This document shows, in pieces, positions 26,655 to 34,934 of a DNA stretch of 64,000 bases. The stretch covers positions 620,001 to 684,000 of the forward strand of contig NZ_WXYN01000051.1 of NCBI RefSeq assembly GCF_016881065.1, in the 5' to 3' direction. Every line of letters starts with the position of its first letter. Positions within the stretch are counted from its first letter, which is position 1. The position numbers were made by a program, and so were the translations under genes. Under the pieces are notes generated by a model. The model was not told where the DNA came from. It did no database searches and worked only from the letters and a program-made list of their open reading frames with translations. Source of the DNA: Planococcus soli. GTDB lineage: Bacteria > Bacillota > Bacilli > Bacillales_A > Planococcaceae.

Positions 26655-27338
26655 ATGGATTTCGGTGGCTATATCTTATATTTTATCCTTTTGCTGATCA
26701 TCCCGATTTGGGCACAGTTTAAATTAAAACGAACATACAAAAAATATTCAAAAGTCCGCTCTACTTCTGGACATACTGGGGCACAAGTAGCTCGCATTAT
26801 TTTAGATGCCAATAACCTTCAGGATGTTAAAATAGTAGAAAGCCGCGGTATGCTTAGCGATCACTACAATCCATTGACCAAAGTTGTGGCACTCAGCAGC
26901 CACAATTACCATGAAGCATCGGTCGCTGGGACCGCAGTAGCGGCTCACGAAGTCGGGCATGCGATTCAAGATGCCGAGGACTATTCGTTCTTGCGCCTTC
27001 GCCATCGCTTAGTGCCGATTGTCAACATTTCATCGAATATGTCATGGGTTTTCATCATGATCGGCTTTTTCTCCGCTTGGAGTGGAGCGCTATTGATCGG
27101 GATTATCCTTTTGGCAGCGGGTGTGGTTTTCCAATTAGTCACATTGCCGGTCGAGTTCAATGCTTCCAGCCGTGCTATGGACCAGTTGCTGTCACATAAC
27201 ATTATCCGAAATGAAGAAGAACGCCACGCGAAAAAAGTGCTGAGTGCAGCCGCAATGACCTATGTAGCAGCAACTGCAGTCGCAGTTTTGGAACTGGCAC
27301 GTTTAATTCTCATTTACACAAGCATGAACCGTTCGTAA
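26655..27338 (+). CDS. Membrane zinc metallopeptidase (YugP-like)
   Basis: A 227-residue membrane protein with the zinc-binding motif HEVGH (in AAHEVGHAIQ, near 98-107), an N-terminal helix and further membrane segments around 130-165 and 200-225. These features match the YugP-type membrane zinc peptidase family (Zn_peptidase_2); the physiological substrate is unknown. In B. subtilis this place holds ypjB, a sporulation protein with no such motif, so the gene is a replacement in the synteny, not an orthologue. AAAGAGGTG is the RBS. Confidence 0.85.
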   Translation: MDFGGYILYFILLLIIPIWAQFKLKRTYKKYSKVRSTSGHTGAQVARIILDANNLQDVKIVESRGMLSDHYNPLTKVVALSSHNYHEASVAGTAVAAHEVGHAIQDAEDYSFLRLRHRLVPIVNISSNMSWVFIMIGFFSAWSGALLIGIILLAAGVVFQLVTLPVEFNASSRAMDQLLSHNIIRNEEERHAKKVLSAAAMTYVAATAVAVLELARLILIYTSMNRS

Positions 27339-27368
27339 AAAAACGGCCCGATCAACGGGCCGTTTTTT
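27337..27368. terminator. Bidirectional terminator between converging genes
   Basis: 14-bp stem AAAAAAACGGCCCG/CGGGCCGTTTTTTT with a 5-base loop. It serves the peptidase gene on the plus strand and the YitT-family gene on the minus strand. Confidence 0.9.
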
Positions 27369-27391
27369 TCTATGTTCATTTTTGCTTTGAA

Positions 27392-28258
27392 TCAGCCAAT
27401 GGGCCTTTTTTGTTCATCAAGGGTAAACCCTTCGCCCATCACATCATGGACTTCCATCAAGGAAACAAATGCATGGGGATCAACGGAGTTGATAATGTTC
27501 TTTAAACGGACAATCTCGTTTCTCGCGACGACACAGTAAAGAACTTCACGTTCTTCTTTTGTAAAATGGCCATAGCCGCGAAGAATCGTAATGCCCCGGT
27601 CCATCTCGACCGCAATCCGGCTGGCGATTTCTTCCTGGGAGTTTGAAATGATCAATGCGCCCCGTCCTGCATAAGCGCCTTCCTGAACAAAATCAATGAC
27701 CCGGGCGCCGACAAAAACAGCAACCAATGTATACATCATCGAACGGTGATCGAGGAACGTCAGCCAGGAAAGCATGATGACGCCCGCATCGAACATGAAC
27801 ATGGTTTTCCCCATGCTCCAGCCGATGTATTTTTGCGCAAGGCGTGCAAGAATATCAACCCCTCCTGTAGTTCCACCAAAACGAAAGATAATGCCGAGGC
27901 CGACTCCGACAAAAACACCCGCAAACAAGGCTGCCAGGAAAAGGTCATCCTGCAAATTGATTTGAATTTCGTAAATTAGGAAAATCTTCAGAAATACGGA
28001 GACCGCAACTGTGCCAATTATGGTATAAAGAAACACTTTTCTGCCCAGCAGTTTCCAGCCAACGAAAAACAAAGGGATATTCAGCAACAGATTCATCAAA
28101 GCCGGGTCCCAATGGAAGATAAAGTACAAAATCAACGTAATTCCGGCAAATCCGCCTTCGCCCAATTCATTTTGGATGTTGAAATGGACAAAGCCGAAAC
28201 TATAAATCGCTGCACCCAACAGAATAAAAAATATGTTTTTGATTTTCAGCTCTTTCAA
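27392..28258 (-). CDS. YitT family membrane protein (YpjC-like)
   Basis: A 288-residue protein with the two-part YitT architecture: five to six membrane helices (DUF161 region, residues 1 to about 175) with the family GGTTGGVDILA loop, and a C-terminal cytosolic DUF2179 domain (about 205-285, ALIISNSQEEIASRI and RGITILRGYGHFTKEER). Function is unknown; a transporter role is often supposed. TTG start, with AAAGGAG 10 bases upstream and a good promoter. It is the only minus-strand gene in the first 42 kb. Confidence 0.87.
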   Translation of the reverse strand: MKELKIKNIFFILLGAAIYSFGFVHFNIQNELGEGGFAGITLILYFIFHWDPALMNLLLNIPLFFVGWKLLGRKVFLYTIIGTVAVSVFLKIFLIYEIQINLQDDLFLAALFAGVFVGVGLGIIFRFGGTTGGVDILARLAQKYIGWSMGKTMFMFDAGVIMLSWLTFLDHRSMMYTLVAVFVGARVIDFVQEGAYAGRGALIISNSQEEIASRIAVEMDRGITILRGYGHFTKEEREVLYCVVARNEIVRLKNIINSVDPHAFVSLMEVHDVMGEGFTLDEQKRPIG

Positions 28259-28294
28259 TTCAGCTAATCTCCTTTCGTGAATATAACCTTCTGT

Positions 28295-28323
28295 ATTATC
28301 GTTTAATTACAGTATTTTGACAA
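28295..28323 (-). promoter_or_regulatory. SigA-type promoter of the YitT-family gene
   Basis: Read on the minus strand: TTGTCA (28318-28323), exactly 17 bases, GATAAT (28295-28300). The start codon is about 37 bases downstream. Confidence 0.65.
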
Positions 28324-28365
28324 CATCATCAGTTTTCTTTACGATTGACTGAGGAGTGTGATGGC

Positions 28366-28704
28366 ATGAACGGAGAAAAATCCATGAAACAATTACAGCA
28401 GGACGTTGACGACTATATTGGACAATTCAAAGAAGGTTATTTTCAGCCTATGGAAATGATGGCTCGCATGACCGAGGAGCTTGGGGAGCTTTCCAGAGAA
28501 GTGATGCATGAATACGGTCCTAAAAAAAAGAAAAGTTCGGAAGCTGAAAACAGCATTGAAGAAGAAATGGGCGATGTCCTGTTCGTCTTGATTTGCATGG
28601 CGAACTCGATGGACATTGATTTGGCAAATGCCCACGACCGGGTGATGGAAAAATTCAGCAGCAGGGACAAAGACCGTTGGACAAGAAAGGATGGAGACAA
28701 ATGA
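28366..28704 (+). CDS. ypjD: MazG-like nucleotide pyrophosphohydrolase (YpjD)
   Basis: A 112-residue single-domain MazG-type all-alpha NTP pyrophosphatase. Metal-binding motif residues are seen in TEELGELSREV and EEEMGDVLFVL (the ExxE...ExxD pattern). Such enzymes remove non-canonical or excess nucleotides. ATG 28366 behind TGAGGAGTG is chosen over an in-frame TTG at 28345. Its stop overlaps the dapB start by four bases. Confidence 0.88.
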   Translation: MNGEKSMKQLQQDVDDYIGQFKEGYFQPMEMMARMTEELGELSREVMHEYGPKKKKSSEAENSIEEEMGDVLFVLICMANSMDIDLANAHDRVMEKFSSRDKDRWTRKDGDK

Positions 28705-29501
28705 CAATTCGCGTAGCAATTGCAGGAGCAAGAGGGAAGATGGGCAAAGAAGCCGTACATACAATAATGAACAATCCGGAAATGGAACTGGTCTCAGTTC
28801 TGGATTATAAAGAAGTTGGAAAGACGTTAGCTGACACCAATTTATTTCCAGCTGACTTTACAGCGCCTATCTTTCTCGATCTGAAAGAACTCCATTCAAA
28901 AACCCAACCGGATGTGCTGGTTGATCTGACCACTCCGGAATTTGTCTATGACCATACAAAACAGGCTTTGGAATTGAAGATTCGTCCGGTCGTTGGAACG
29001 ACCGGCTTTTCAGATGAACAGCTTGAAGAATTGACAGCTCTGTCAAGAAATTCGAAAATCGGCTGCATCATTGCACCGAATTTTGCGGTTGGTGCTGTAT
29101 TGATGATGAAGTTTGCCGAGCAGGCAGCCAAGTATTTGCCGGATATTGAAATCATTGAAATGCACCATGATCAAAAGTTGGATGCTCCATCCGGAACTGC
29201 AATGAAGACAGCTCATTTAATTTCGCAGGAGCGGCCGATTCATGAACAAGGGCATGTCCGTGAAAAGGAAACCATTCCCGGTGCAAGGGGTGCCAACTAT
29301 GATGGGATGCGCATCCACAGTGTCCGTTTGCCCGGGCTCGTAGCCCATCAGCAGGTTTTGCTCGGAGGAGATGGCCAGCTGCTGACGCTGCGCCATGATT
29401 CATTTAACCGCGGTTCCTTTATGTCCGGCGTAGTATTATCCATTAAAACCGTTATGGAAAAAGAAGAACTAATTTATGGTTTGGAACATATAATCGTTTA
29501 A
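28701..29501 (+). CDS. dapB: 4-hydroxy-tetrahydrodipicolinate reductase
   Basis: A 266-residue enzyme of lysine and diaminopimelate synthesis. The N-terminal dinucleotide-binding motif [11 protein letters not shown], the GTTGFS block and the catalytic [15 protein letters not shown] stretch are intact. ATG 28701 overlaps the end of ypjD and has GGAG 5 bases upstream; an in-frame ATG at 28677 lies deep inside ypjD. Its product is needed both for lysine and for the peptidoglycan cross-bridge made by PonA. Confidence 0.95.
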   Translation: MTIRVAIAGARGKMGKEAVHTIMNNPEMELVSVLDYKEVGKTLADTNLFPADFTAPIFLDLKELHSKTQPDVLVDLTTPEFVYDHTKQALELKIRPVVGTTGFSDEQLEELTALSRNSKIGCIIAPNFAVGAVLMMKFAEQAAKYLPDIEIIEMHHDQKLDAPSGTAMKTAHLISQERPIHEQGHVREKETIPGARGANYDGMRIHSVRLPGLVAHQQVLLGGDGQLLTLRHDSFNRGSFMSGVVLSIKTVMEKEELIYGLEHIIV

Positions 29502-29514
29502 AGGGGAAGATATT

Positions 29515-29919
29515 ATGAAAATCGCTTTGATTGCCCATGATCGAAAAAAAGACGACCTGATCCAATTTGTCACAGCTTATCAGCCGATACTAGCTCAGCA
29601 TACGCTATATGCTACTGGAACAACTGGACAACGGGTTATTGATGGAACCGGATTGCCGGTCATCCGCTTCCAATCCGGCCCTCTTGGAGGCGATCAGCAA
29701 ATTGGTGCGATGATCGCACAGAACCAGATGGATATGGTCATCTTTTTCCGGGATCCTTTGACTGCTCAGCCGCATGAGCCTGATGTGACCGCGTTGATTC
29801 GTTTGTGCGATGTTTACGGCATACCGCTGGCTACCAATATGGGAACCGCTGAAGTTCTTCTGAAGGGCTTGGAAGAGGGCTTTGTCGACTGGCGTTTGAT
29901 CGGAGAACGAAGAGGATAG
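29515..29919 (+). CDS. mgsA: Methylglyoxal synthase
   Basis: A 134-residue enzyme converting dihydroxyacetone phosphate to methylglyoxal and phosphate. Family blocks: AHDRKKDDL at the N-terminus with the first catalytic Asp, ATGTTG (phosphate binding), [12 protein letters not shown] with the second Asp, and [14 protein letters not shown] with His. It lies 13 bases after dapB with AAAGGGGAAG as RBS. In B. subtilis bshB1 comes next; here it is missing and bshA follows directly. Confidence 0.95.
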   Translation: MKIALIAHDRKKDDLIQFVTAYQPILAQHTLYATGTTGQRVIDGTGLPVIRFQSGPLGGDQQIGAMIAQNQMDMVIFFRDPLTAQPHEPDVTALIRLCDVYGIPLATNMGTAEVLLKGLEEGFVDWRLIGERRG

Positions 29920-29930
29920 GAGAGAACATT

Positions 29931-31073
29931 GTGCGGAAAATGAAAATTGGCATCACCTGCTATCCAACAGTTGGAGGGTCGGGTGTTATTGCCACAGAAC
30001 TTGGGAAAATGCTGGCGGAAAAAGGGCATGAAGTGCATTTTATCACGTCAAGCACCCCTTTTCGTTTAAATAAAACCTATGCCAATATTTTCAGCCATCA
30101 GGTGGAAGTCAATACGTATTCGGTTTTTCAGTATGCGCCATATGATATTGCCCTGGCTACAAAAATTGCAGAAGTGATCAAAAACGAAGAATTGGATTTA
30201 ATGCATGTCCATTATGCGATACCGCATGCCGTTTGCGCTATTCTCGGACGCGACATGGCAGGCTCCAATATCGGCATCGTGACAACCTTGCACGGGACTG
30301 ATATCACTGTTTTAGGGTCTGATTCTTCATTAAAAGAAGCGATCCGCTACGGCATTGAAAAATCGGATATTGTCACTGCGGTTTCAGATTCATTGAGGGA
30401 CCAGACCTATGATTTGATCAAACCTGATAAAACCATCGAAACCGTTTATAACTTTGTTGATGAAAGAGAATATTTCCAAAAGGATTCTGCGGAGTTAAAA
30501 ACAGAGTTAGGTATTGATGCCGATGAAAAAGTGATGATCCACGTATCGAATTTCAGGAACGTCAAACGTGTGCAGGATGTTGTAGAGACGTTTGCATTGG
30601 CTCATAAACAGCTCCCCTGCAAGTTATTATTGGTGGGGGACGGACCTGAAATGGGACGGATCATCCAGCAAGTACGGGATCTCGGACTGAATGACCATGT
30701 ACTGTTTCTGGGCAAGCGTGACGGCGTTGCCGAGTTTTATAACATCAGTGACATCAAGCTCCTGTTGTCTGAAAAAGAAGCATTTGGCCTGGTATTGCTG
30801 GAAGCCATGGCATGCGGGGTTCCGGTAATTGGCGCAAACATCGGCGGGATGCCCGAAATTATCGAGCCTGGTGTCAACGGATATCTGGTTGAGTTGGGCG
30901 ACACGCAGCAGGCTGCCAAGAACGCGGTCGCCATGCTAAGCGATCGAGTATTGCTGCAAAATTTGCGGCAAGGAGCATTAAAGACGGTATCTGAACGTTT
31001 TCATTCCTCTAAAATATTGGAACAATACGAGAGATTATACGAACAATTGCTGACAAGGAATGAAGAAAAATGA
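29931..31073 (+). CDS. bshA: N-acetyl-alpha-D-glucosaminyl L-malate synthase BshA
   Basis: A 380-residue GT4-family glycosyltransferase that joins UDP-GlcNAc and L-malate in the first step of bacillithiol synthesis. [15 protein letters not shown] near the N-terminus, [10 protein letters not shown], and the nucleotide-sugar block [19 protein letters not shown] (near 281-299) match BshA. GTG start with AGGAGA 7 bases upstream. It overlaps cca by four bases. With YpdA at 1.2 kb, two parts of the bacillithiol system lie in this window. Confidence 0.92.
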   Translation: MRKMKIGITCYPTVGGSGVIATELGKMLAEKGHEVHFITSSTPFRLNKTYANIFSHQVEVNTYSVFQYAPYDIALATKIAEVIKNEELDLMHVHYAIPHAVCAILGRDMAGSNIGIVTTLHGTDITVLGSDSSLKEAIRYGIEKSDIVTAVSDSLRDQTYDLIKPDKTIETVYNFVDEREYFQKDSAELKTELGIDADEKVMIHVSNFRNVKRVQDVVETFALAHKQLPCKLLLVGDGPEMGRIIQQVRDLGLNDHVLFLGKRDGVAEFYNISDIKLLLSEKEAFGLVLLEAMACGVPVIGANIGGMPEIIEPGVNGYLVELGDTQQAAKNAVAMLSDRVLLQNLRQGALKTVSERFHSSKILEQYERLYEQLLTRNEEK

Positions 31074-32203
31074 AAACGGCCATCAAAGTGATTGAAACGT
31101 TAAAAGAGGCGGGCTTTCAGGCTTATATGGTAGGTGGAGCGGTGCGCGATTTTCTATTGGGCAAAATACCCCAAGATGTTGATGTCGCCTCCTCAGCCTC
31201 ACCTCATCAGGTTAAAGCCCTTTTTAAACGTACGGTCGATACGGGAATTGAACACGGGACCGTGCTGGTGCTATTGGATGGTGAAGGAATTGAAGTGACA
31301 ACGTTTCGGACGGATGGAAGCTATTCCGACAACCGCCGGCCCGATTCGGTCGAGTTTGTTCAATCGCTTGAAGAAGATTTAAAGCGTCGAGATTTCACCA
31401 TCAACGCGATGGCGATGACTGAACAATTGGATATTATCGATCCATTCGGCGGAAAAGACGATCTTAAAAAGCAAATTATTCGTGCAGCCGGGGATCCGAA
31501 CCAGCGTTTTCAAGAAGACGCACTGCGTATGCTGAGAGCGGTGCGGTTTTCCGGCCAGCTGAATTTTATGATTGAAGAAAATACCGTCCACTCGATTCAG
31601 CGCCATGCACCGCTGATCCATACTATTGCTGTCGAACGGCTAAAGGCGGAGCTGGATAAGATATTTGCCAATCCGAATACCCAAAAAAGCATGGCATACT
31701 TAAAGGCTAGCAGTCTGACTGCTTTCCTGCCGGCAGGCCACCTTTTCGAAACCGACTGGAAGCTTTACCACCCAACCGGAAAATCCGTCTACGGCTGGTT
31801 CTATTTGCTGCATAAGCAAAACCAGCCGTTTTCAGAAGTTAGGGATTACCGGTTTTCCAATGAAGAAAAGCGGCTCATAGAAAAGAGTCTGGAATTAGCA
31901 AAGCTTGAATTCTGGGATCAATGGACATTTTATCAATATTCGATCGACCAATTGGAGATGGCTTCGCGTGCAACGGGCAAAAAGCTGGATCCTTCAGCAG
32001 CCAAAAAGCGGTTGCCTATTCATTCGAAGTCCGATCTTGCAGCAAGCGGCCTGGATTTGATGCGGTGGAGCGGGGATCGTTCGGGTCCGTGGCTCAAGAC
32101 CTGGCTCGAAAAGTTGGAAAAAAAGGTTGTTTACGGAGAATTAGAGAACGACAAAGAACTCATAAAGGACTGGTTTCTCCATGAATATCACCGTCACACA
32201 TAA
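31070..32203 (+). CDS. cca: CCA-adding tRNA nucleotidyltransferase (class II)
   Basis: A 377-residue class II nucleotidyltransferase that adds or repairs the 3' CCA of tRNAs. The head domain has [10 protein letters not shown], the metal-binding aspartates in DVDV and the [10 protein letters not shown] block; [23 protein letters not shown] is the neck region that selects nucleotides. Start overlaps the end of bshA (ATGA), and the last 23 bases overlap birA, so bshA-cca-birA are translationally linked. Confidence 0.94.
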   Translation: MKTAIKVIETLKEAGFQAYMVGGAVRDFLLGKIPQDVDVASSASPHQVKALFKRTVDTGIEHGTVLVLLDGEGIEVTTFRTDGSYSDNRRPDSVEFVQSLEEDLKRRDFTINAMAMTEQLDIIDPFGGKDDLKKQIIRAAGDPNQRFQEDALRMLRAVRFSGQLNFMIEENTVHSIQRHAPLIHTIAVERLKAELDKIFANPNTQKSMAYLKASSLTAFLPAGHLFETDWKLYHPTGKSVYGWFYLLHKQNQPFSEVRDYRFSNEEKRLIEKSLELAKLEFWDQWTFYQYSIDQLEMASRATGKKLDPSAAKKRLPIHSKSDLAASGLDLMRWSGDRSGPWLKTWLEKLEKKVVYGELENDKELIKDWFLHEYHRHT

Positions 32204-33164
32204 GTTGGCAAAACGATTGATCGAGGCGAATGGCGAAGCCGTGTCTGGCCAGCATTTGGCAGATGAGTTTGGCATTTCCAGAACCGCTATTTGGAAACAC
32301 ATCAAAGAGCTTGAGGAAAAGGGTTACACCATTGAATCAGTCAAGAAAAAAGGCTACCGCATTGTTTCAGTTCCGGATACGTTAGAACCGCTGGCAATTC
32401 AAACGGGATTGAAGACCAAACGGATCGGCCAGAAAATCGACTATATTGAAAGCTGCCCCTCGACTCAAATTATTGCGCATCAGCTGGCACAGGAAGGCAC
32501 TCCAGATGGTACAGTGGTGCTGACAGAGGCACAGACAGCAGGACGCGGCAGAATGGCCAGGAAATGGGATTCGGCAGCCGGAAAAGGCGTCTGGATGAGC
32601 ATTATCCTGCGGCCGGATGTGGTGCCTCAAAAAGCACCGCAGTTTACACTGGTTACAGCCGTAGCGGTCGTCAGAGCGATAGAAGAAGTGACCAAGCTGC
32701 AGCCGAAAATCAAATGGCCAAATGACATTTTGCTGAATGGCAAAAAATGCACCGGCATTTTGACAGAACTGCAGTCAGACGCTGACGGCATACAGGCGTT
32801 GATCATCGGCATTGGGTTGAATATCAATCAGGAGAAAGAGGATTTTGACCCGGAAGTGCAAGGCATTGCGACTTCACTTAAGATGGAAAGCGGAGAAATG
32901 GTAAGCCGCCAAAAAATCGTCCAATCTTTGCTGTACTATATGGAGATTTATACTCAGATGTATATCGAAGAAGGCTTCGGCATGCTGAAAATCTTGTGGG
33001 AAAGCTATTCAACGACCATTGGCCATCCGGTTCGCGCGAGAATGACGAACCAGACGCTCGAAGGCATTGCGGAAGGAATTACCGATGACGGCGTCCTGCA
33101 ATTGCGGACAGCGGACGGCAAGCTTCATGGCATCTATTCAGCAGACATTGAAATGGCGGACTAG
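32181..33164 (+). CDS. birA: Bifunctional biotin-protein ligase/biotin operon repressor
   Basis: A 327-residue BirA. Residues about 1-60 are a winged helix (SGQHLADEFGISRTAIWKHI), so it can repress biotin genes; the rest is the ligase with GRGRMARKWDS (biotinyl-AMP loop, near 115) and KWPNDILLNGKKCTGIL. It biotinylates acetyl- and pyruvate-carboxylase subunits. It starts inside the end of cca. In B. subtilis panB follows; here a 402-base gene-free stretch separates it from panC. Confidence 0.93.
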   Translation: MNITVTHKLAKRLIEANGEAVSGQHLADEFGISRTAIWKHIKELEEKGYTIESVKKKGYRIVSVPDTLEPLAIQTGLKTKRIGQKIDYIESCPSTQIIAHQLAQEGTPDGTVVLTEAQTAGRGRMARKWDSAAGKGVWMSIILRPDVVPQKAPQFTLVTAVAVVRAIEEVTKLQPKIKWPNDILLNGKKCTGILTELQSDADGIQALIIGIGLNINQEKEDFDPEVQGIATSLKMESGEMVSRQKIVQSLLYYMEIYTQMYIEEGFGMLKILWESYSTTIGHPVRARMTNQTLEGIAEGITDDGVLQLRTADGKLHGIYSADIEMAD

Positions 33165-33196
33165 ATGGGGTTCGTTCTGAACATACTGTGTTGGAC

Positions 33197-33298
33197 ATTC
33201 CGCAATCCAGCTCCGCCTTCCTGCGGAGCAGTGGAGCGACATCTATGAGTCCCCGCAGGATCTTGCGACGAGGAGGCTCAGCGATTCGTCCGCCTGAA
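33197..33298 (+). repeat. Dispersed intergenic repeat, family 2, copy 1
   Basis: About 102 bases with left end ATTCCGCAATCCAGCTCCGC (continuing to 33226) and right end ATTCGTCCGCCTGAA (33284-33298). Both ends recur, in the same order and inverted, at 51225-51464. An internal dyad pairs CCTGCGG (33220-33226) with CCCGCAGG downstream. It lies exactly where panB is missing. A 60-codon open frame crossing it is considered accidental. Confidence 0.7.
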
Positions 33299-33362
33299 GT
33301 GCTTTATTCGTACCGCCATTCACATAACTGCCAAGCACAGAATATGTTTTTTTCTGGATTTC

Positions 33363-33371
33363 TGTTATAGT
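33363..33371 (+). promoter_or_regulatory. Extended -10 promoter for panC-panD
   Basis: TG-T-TATAGT about 195 bases before the panC start. It would give a long leader containing the hairpin at 33465-33517. Confidence 0.4.
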
Positions 33372-33464
33372 ATTTTTAACGGGCGGTATCGCTTTTGAAC
33401 TGCACCGAACAACCGCAATACACTCAAAATTCATAGCAACCAGATCTGCCTTGATCACTTACAC

Positions 33465-33517
33465 GACAGGGACGGAGGAAACCAAACGCACATTTACTGT
33501 CCTTCTGTCTTTTTTTC
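33465..33517 (+). terminator. Terminator-like hairpin in the panC leader
   Basis: GACAGGGAC (33465-33473) pairs with GTCC-TT-CTGTC (33499-33509), with a two-base bulge, followed by eight T. It ends 49 bases before panC, so it is either the birA terminator or an attenuator of panCD. A second weak stem (CCTTC 33501-33505 with GAAGG 33522-33526), also followed by T, overlaps the first and excludes it. Confidence 0.5.
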
Positions 33518-33566
33518 GGCGGAAGGGCTTTTTATATGGTTTTCTTCCCGAGAGGAGAGAAAAGAA

Positions 33567-34415
33567 TTGTTGATTTTACAGACGGTGGACGAACTGAAAG
33601 GATGGGTTCAGGAAGCCAAAAGAGAAGGACACACCATCGGCCTGGTGCCGACGATGGGCTTTTTGCACGAAGGGCATTTGTCGTTGGTTGAAAAAGCCAA
33701 GGCGGAAAATGATAAAGTGGTCATGAGTATTTTCGTCAACCCGGCTCAATTCGGGCCGAACGAAGATTTCGACCGCTATCCGAGAAATCTTGAGCGCGAT
33801 CAGCAACTGGCTAAAGGAGCAGGGACGGATGTTATTTTTGCGCCAGGCGTGGAAGAAATGTATCCGCGTGAAAGCCAAATCAAAATTAGTGCGGGTGCTC
33901 AGGCTGAAGTTCTTTGCGGCGCGAAGAGACCCGGCCATTTTGACGGAGTCCTGAAAGTAGTCGCCAAGCTGTTCCATTTAGCTGAGGCGGACTTGGCGTA
34001 TTTTGGCCAGAAGGATGCACAGCAGCTTGCAATCATCGAATCCTTAGTTGCAGACTTTAACTTCCCGATGGAGATCCGCAGAGGTGAAACGGTGCGGGAA
34101 GAGGATGGGCTGGCGAAAAGTTCACGCAATGTTTATTTAAGTTCAGCTGAGCGGAATGAGGCGCCTCATTTGAAAAAAGCACTGGAAATGGGCAGAGCTT
34201 TAGTTTTGCAAGGGCAGGATCCAATTGAACCCATGACCCAGTACTTAAGTGAACACACATCCGGGAAAGTCGATTATATCGAGCTGTTGGATTACCCGAC
34301 ACTGACTGCTGTTATCCAAAACGATGCCATCCTGGCACTTGCTGTACAATTTGAAAAAGCACGTTTGATCGATAATATTATTTTTCAACCAAAAGGGGAA
34401 CTCGACCATGCTTAG
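33567..34415 (+). CDS. panC: Pantothenate synthetase
   Basis: A 282-residue ligase joining pantoate and beta-alanine with ATP. Signature motifs: [15 protein letters not shown] (near 27-41, HIGH-like), [17 protein letters not shown], and KSSRNVYLS near the nucleotide site. TTG start, with GAGAGGAGAG about 8 bases upstream. Its 3' end overlaps panD by eight bases. panB, which makes the pantoate precursor and usually precedes panC, is absent from this site. Confidence 0.94.
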   Translation: MLILQTVDELKGWVQEAKREGHTIGLVPTMGFLHEGHLSLVEKAKAENDKVVMSIFVNPAQFGPNEDFDRYPRNLERDQQLAKGAGTDVIFAPGVEEMYPRESQIKISAGAQAEVLCGAKRPGHFDGVLKVVAKLFHLAEADLAYFGQKDAQQLAIIESLVADFNFPMEIRRGETVREEDGLAKSSRNVYLSSAERNEAPHLKKALEMGRALVLQGQDPIEPMTQYLSEHTSGKVDYIELLDYPTLTAVIQNDAILALAVQFEKARLIDNIIFQPKGELDHA

Positions 34416-34791
34416 AATGATGCTCAATTCAAAAATCCACCGTGCAACGGTGACAGAAGCCGATTTGAACTATGTGGGAAGCATTACCATCGATCAGGAT
34501 CTGCTTGATGCTGTCGGAATGCTGGCCAATGAAAAAGTGCATATCGTCAATAATAACAACGGTGCCCGTTTCGAAACGTATATTATTGCAGGAGAACGCG
34601 GCAGCGGAGTCATCTGCGTAAACGGAGCGGCAGCACGTCTGGTTCAGCGTGGGGATATTGTCATCATCCTGTCATATGCTTATGTTATGAATGAAAATGC
34701 ACGTGACCACAAGCCGACGGTAGCCATCATGGATGCCAACAACCAGATCAAAGAAATCATCCATTACGAACCTGAAGCGACCGTTATGTAA
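34408..34791 (+). CDS. panD: Aspartate 1-decarboxylase proenzyme
   Basis: A 127-residue pyruvoyl enzyme making beta-alanine from aspartate. The self-cleavage site is visible as Gly24-Ser25 in YVGSIT; Ser25 becomes the pyruvoyl group of the alpha chain. The [11 protein letters not shown] and [15 protein letters not shown] blocks are typical. AAAGGGG is the RBS. Together with panC it covers the last two steps to pantothenate. Confidence 0.95.
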   Translation: MLRMMLNSKIHRATVTEADLNYVGSITIDQDLLDAVGMLANEKVHIVNNNNGARFETYIIAGERGSGVICVNGAAARLVQRGDIVIILSYAYVMNENARDHKPTVAIMDANNQIKEIIHYEPEATVM

Positions 34792-34795
34792 CAGA

Positions 34796-34826
34796 GCAGC
34801 CTCCGATATTTTTCGGAGCTGTTTTT
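34796..34826 (+). terminator. Intrinsic terminator of panCD
   Basis: Stem CAGC-CTCCGA/TCGGAG-CTG with a short T-rich loop and TTTTT tail. Confidence 0.8.
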
Positions 34827-34890
34827 CTTTTGTCTGAAGAAACTGGAAGAAGATTGAATTTTCATCCTGAAAGCGGAAAACGGCAGGATA

Positions 34891-34899
34891 TGTTACAAT
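34891..34899 (+). promoter_or_regulatory. Extended -10 promoter for dinG
   Basis: TG-T-TACAAT, 36 bases before the dinG start; no clear -35. Confidence 0.4.
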
Positions 34900-34934
34900 T
34901 TTTTTAGGCAATCACCTAAGAAAGAGGGGCTGAA

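Noticed and set aside
33188-33370. 60-codon open frame between birA and panC
   Set aside because: It runs through the dispersed repeat, lacks an RBS and shows no resemblance to PanB.
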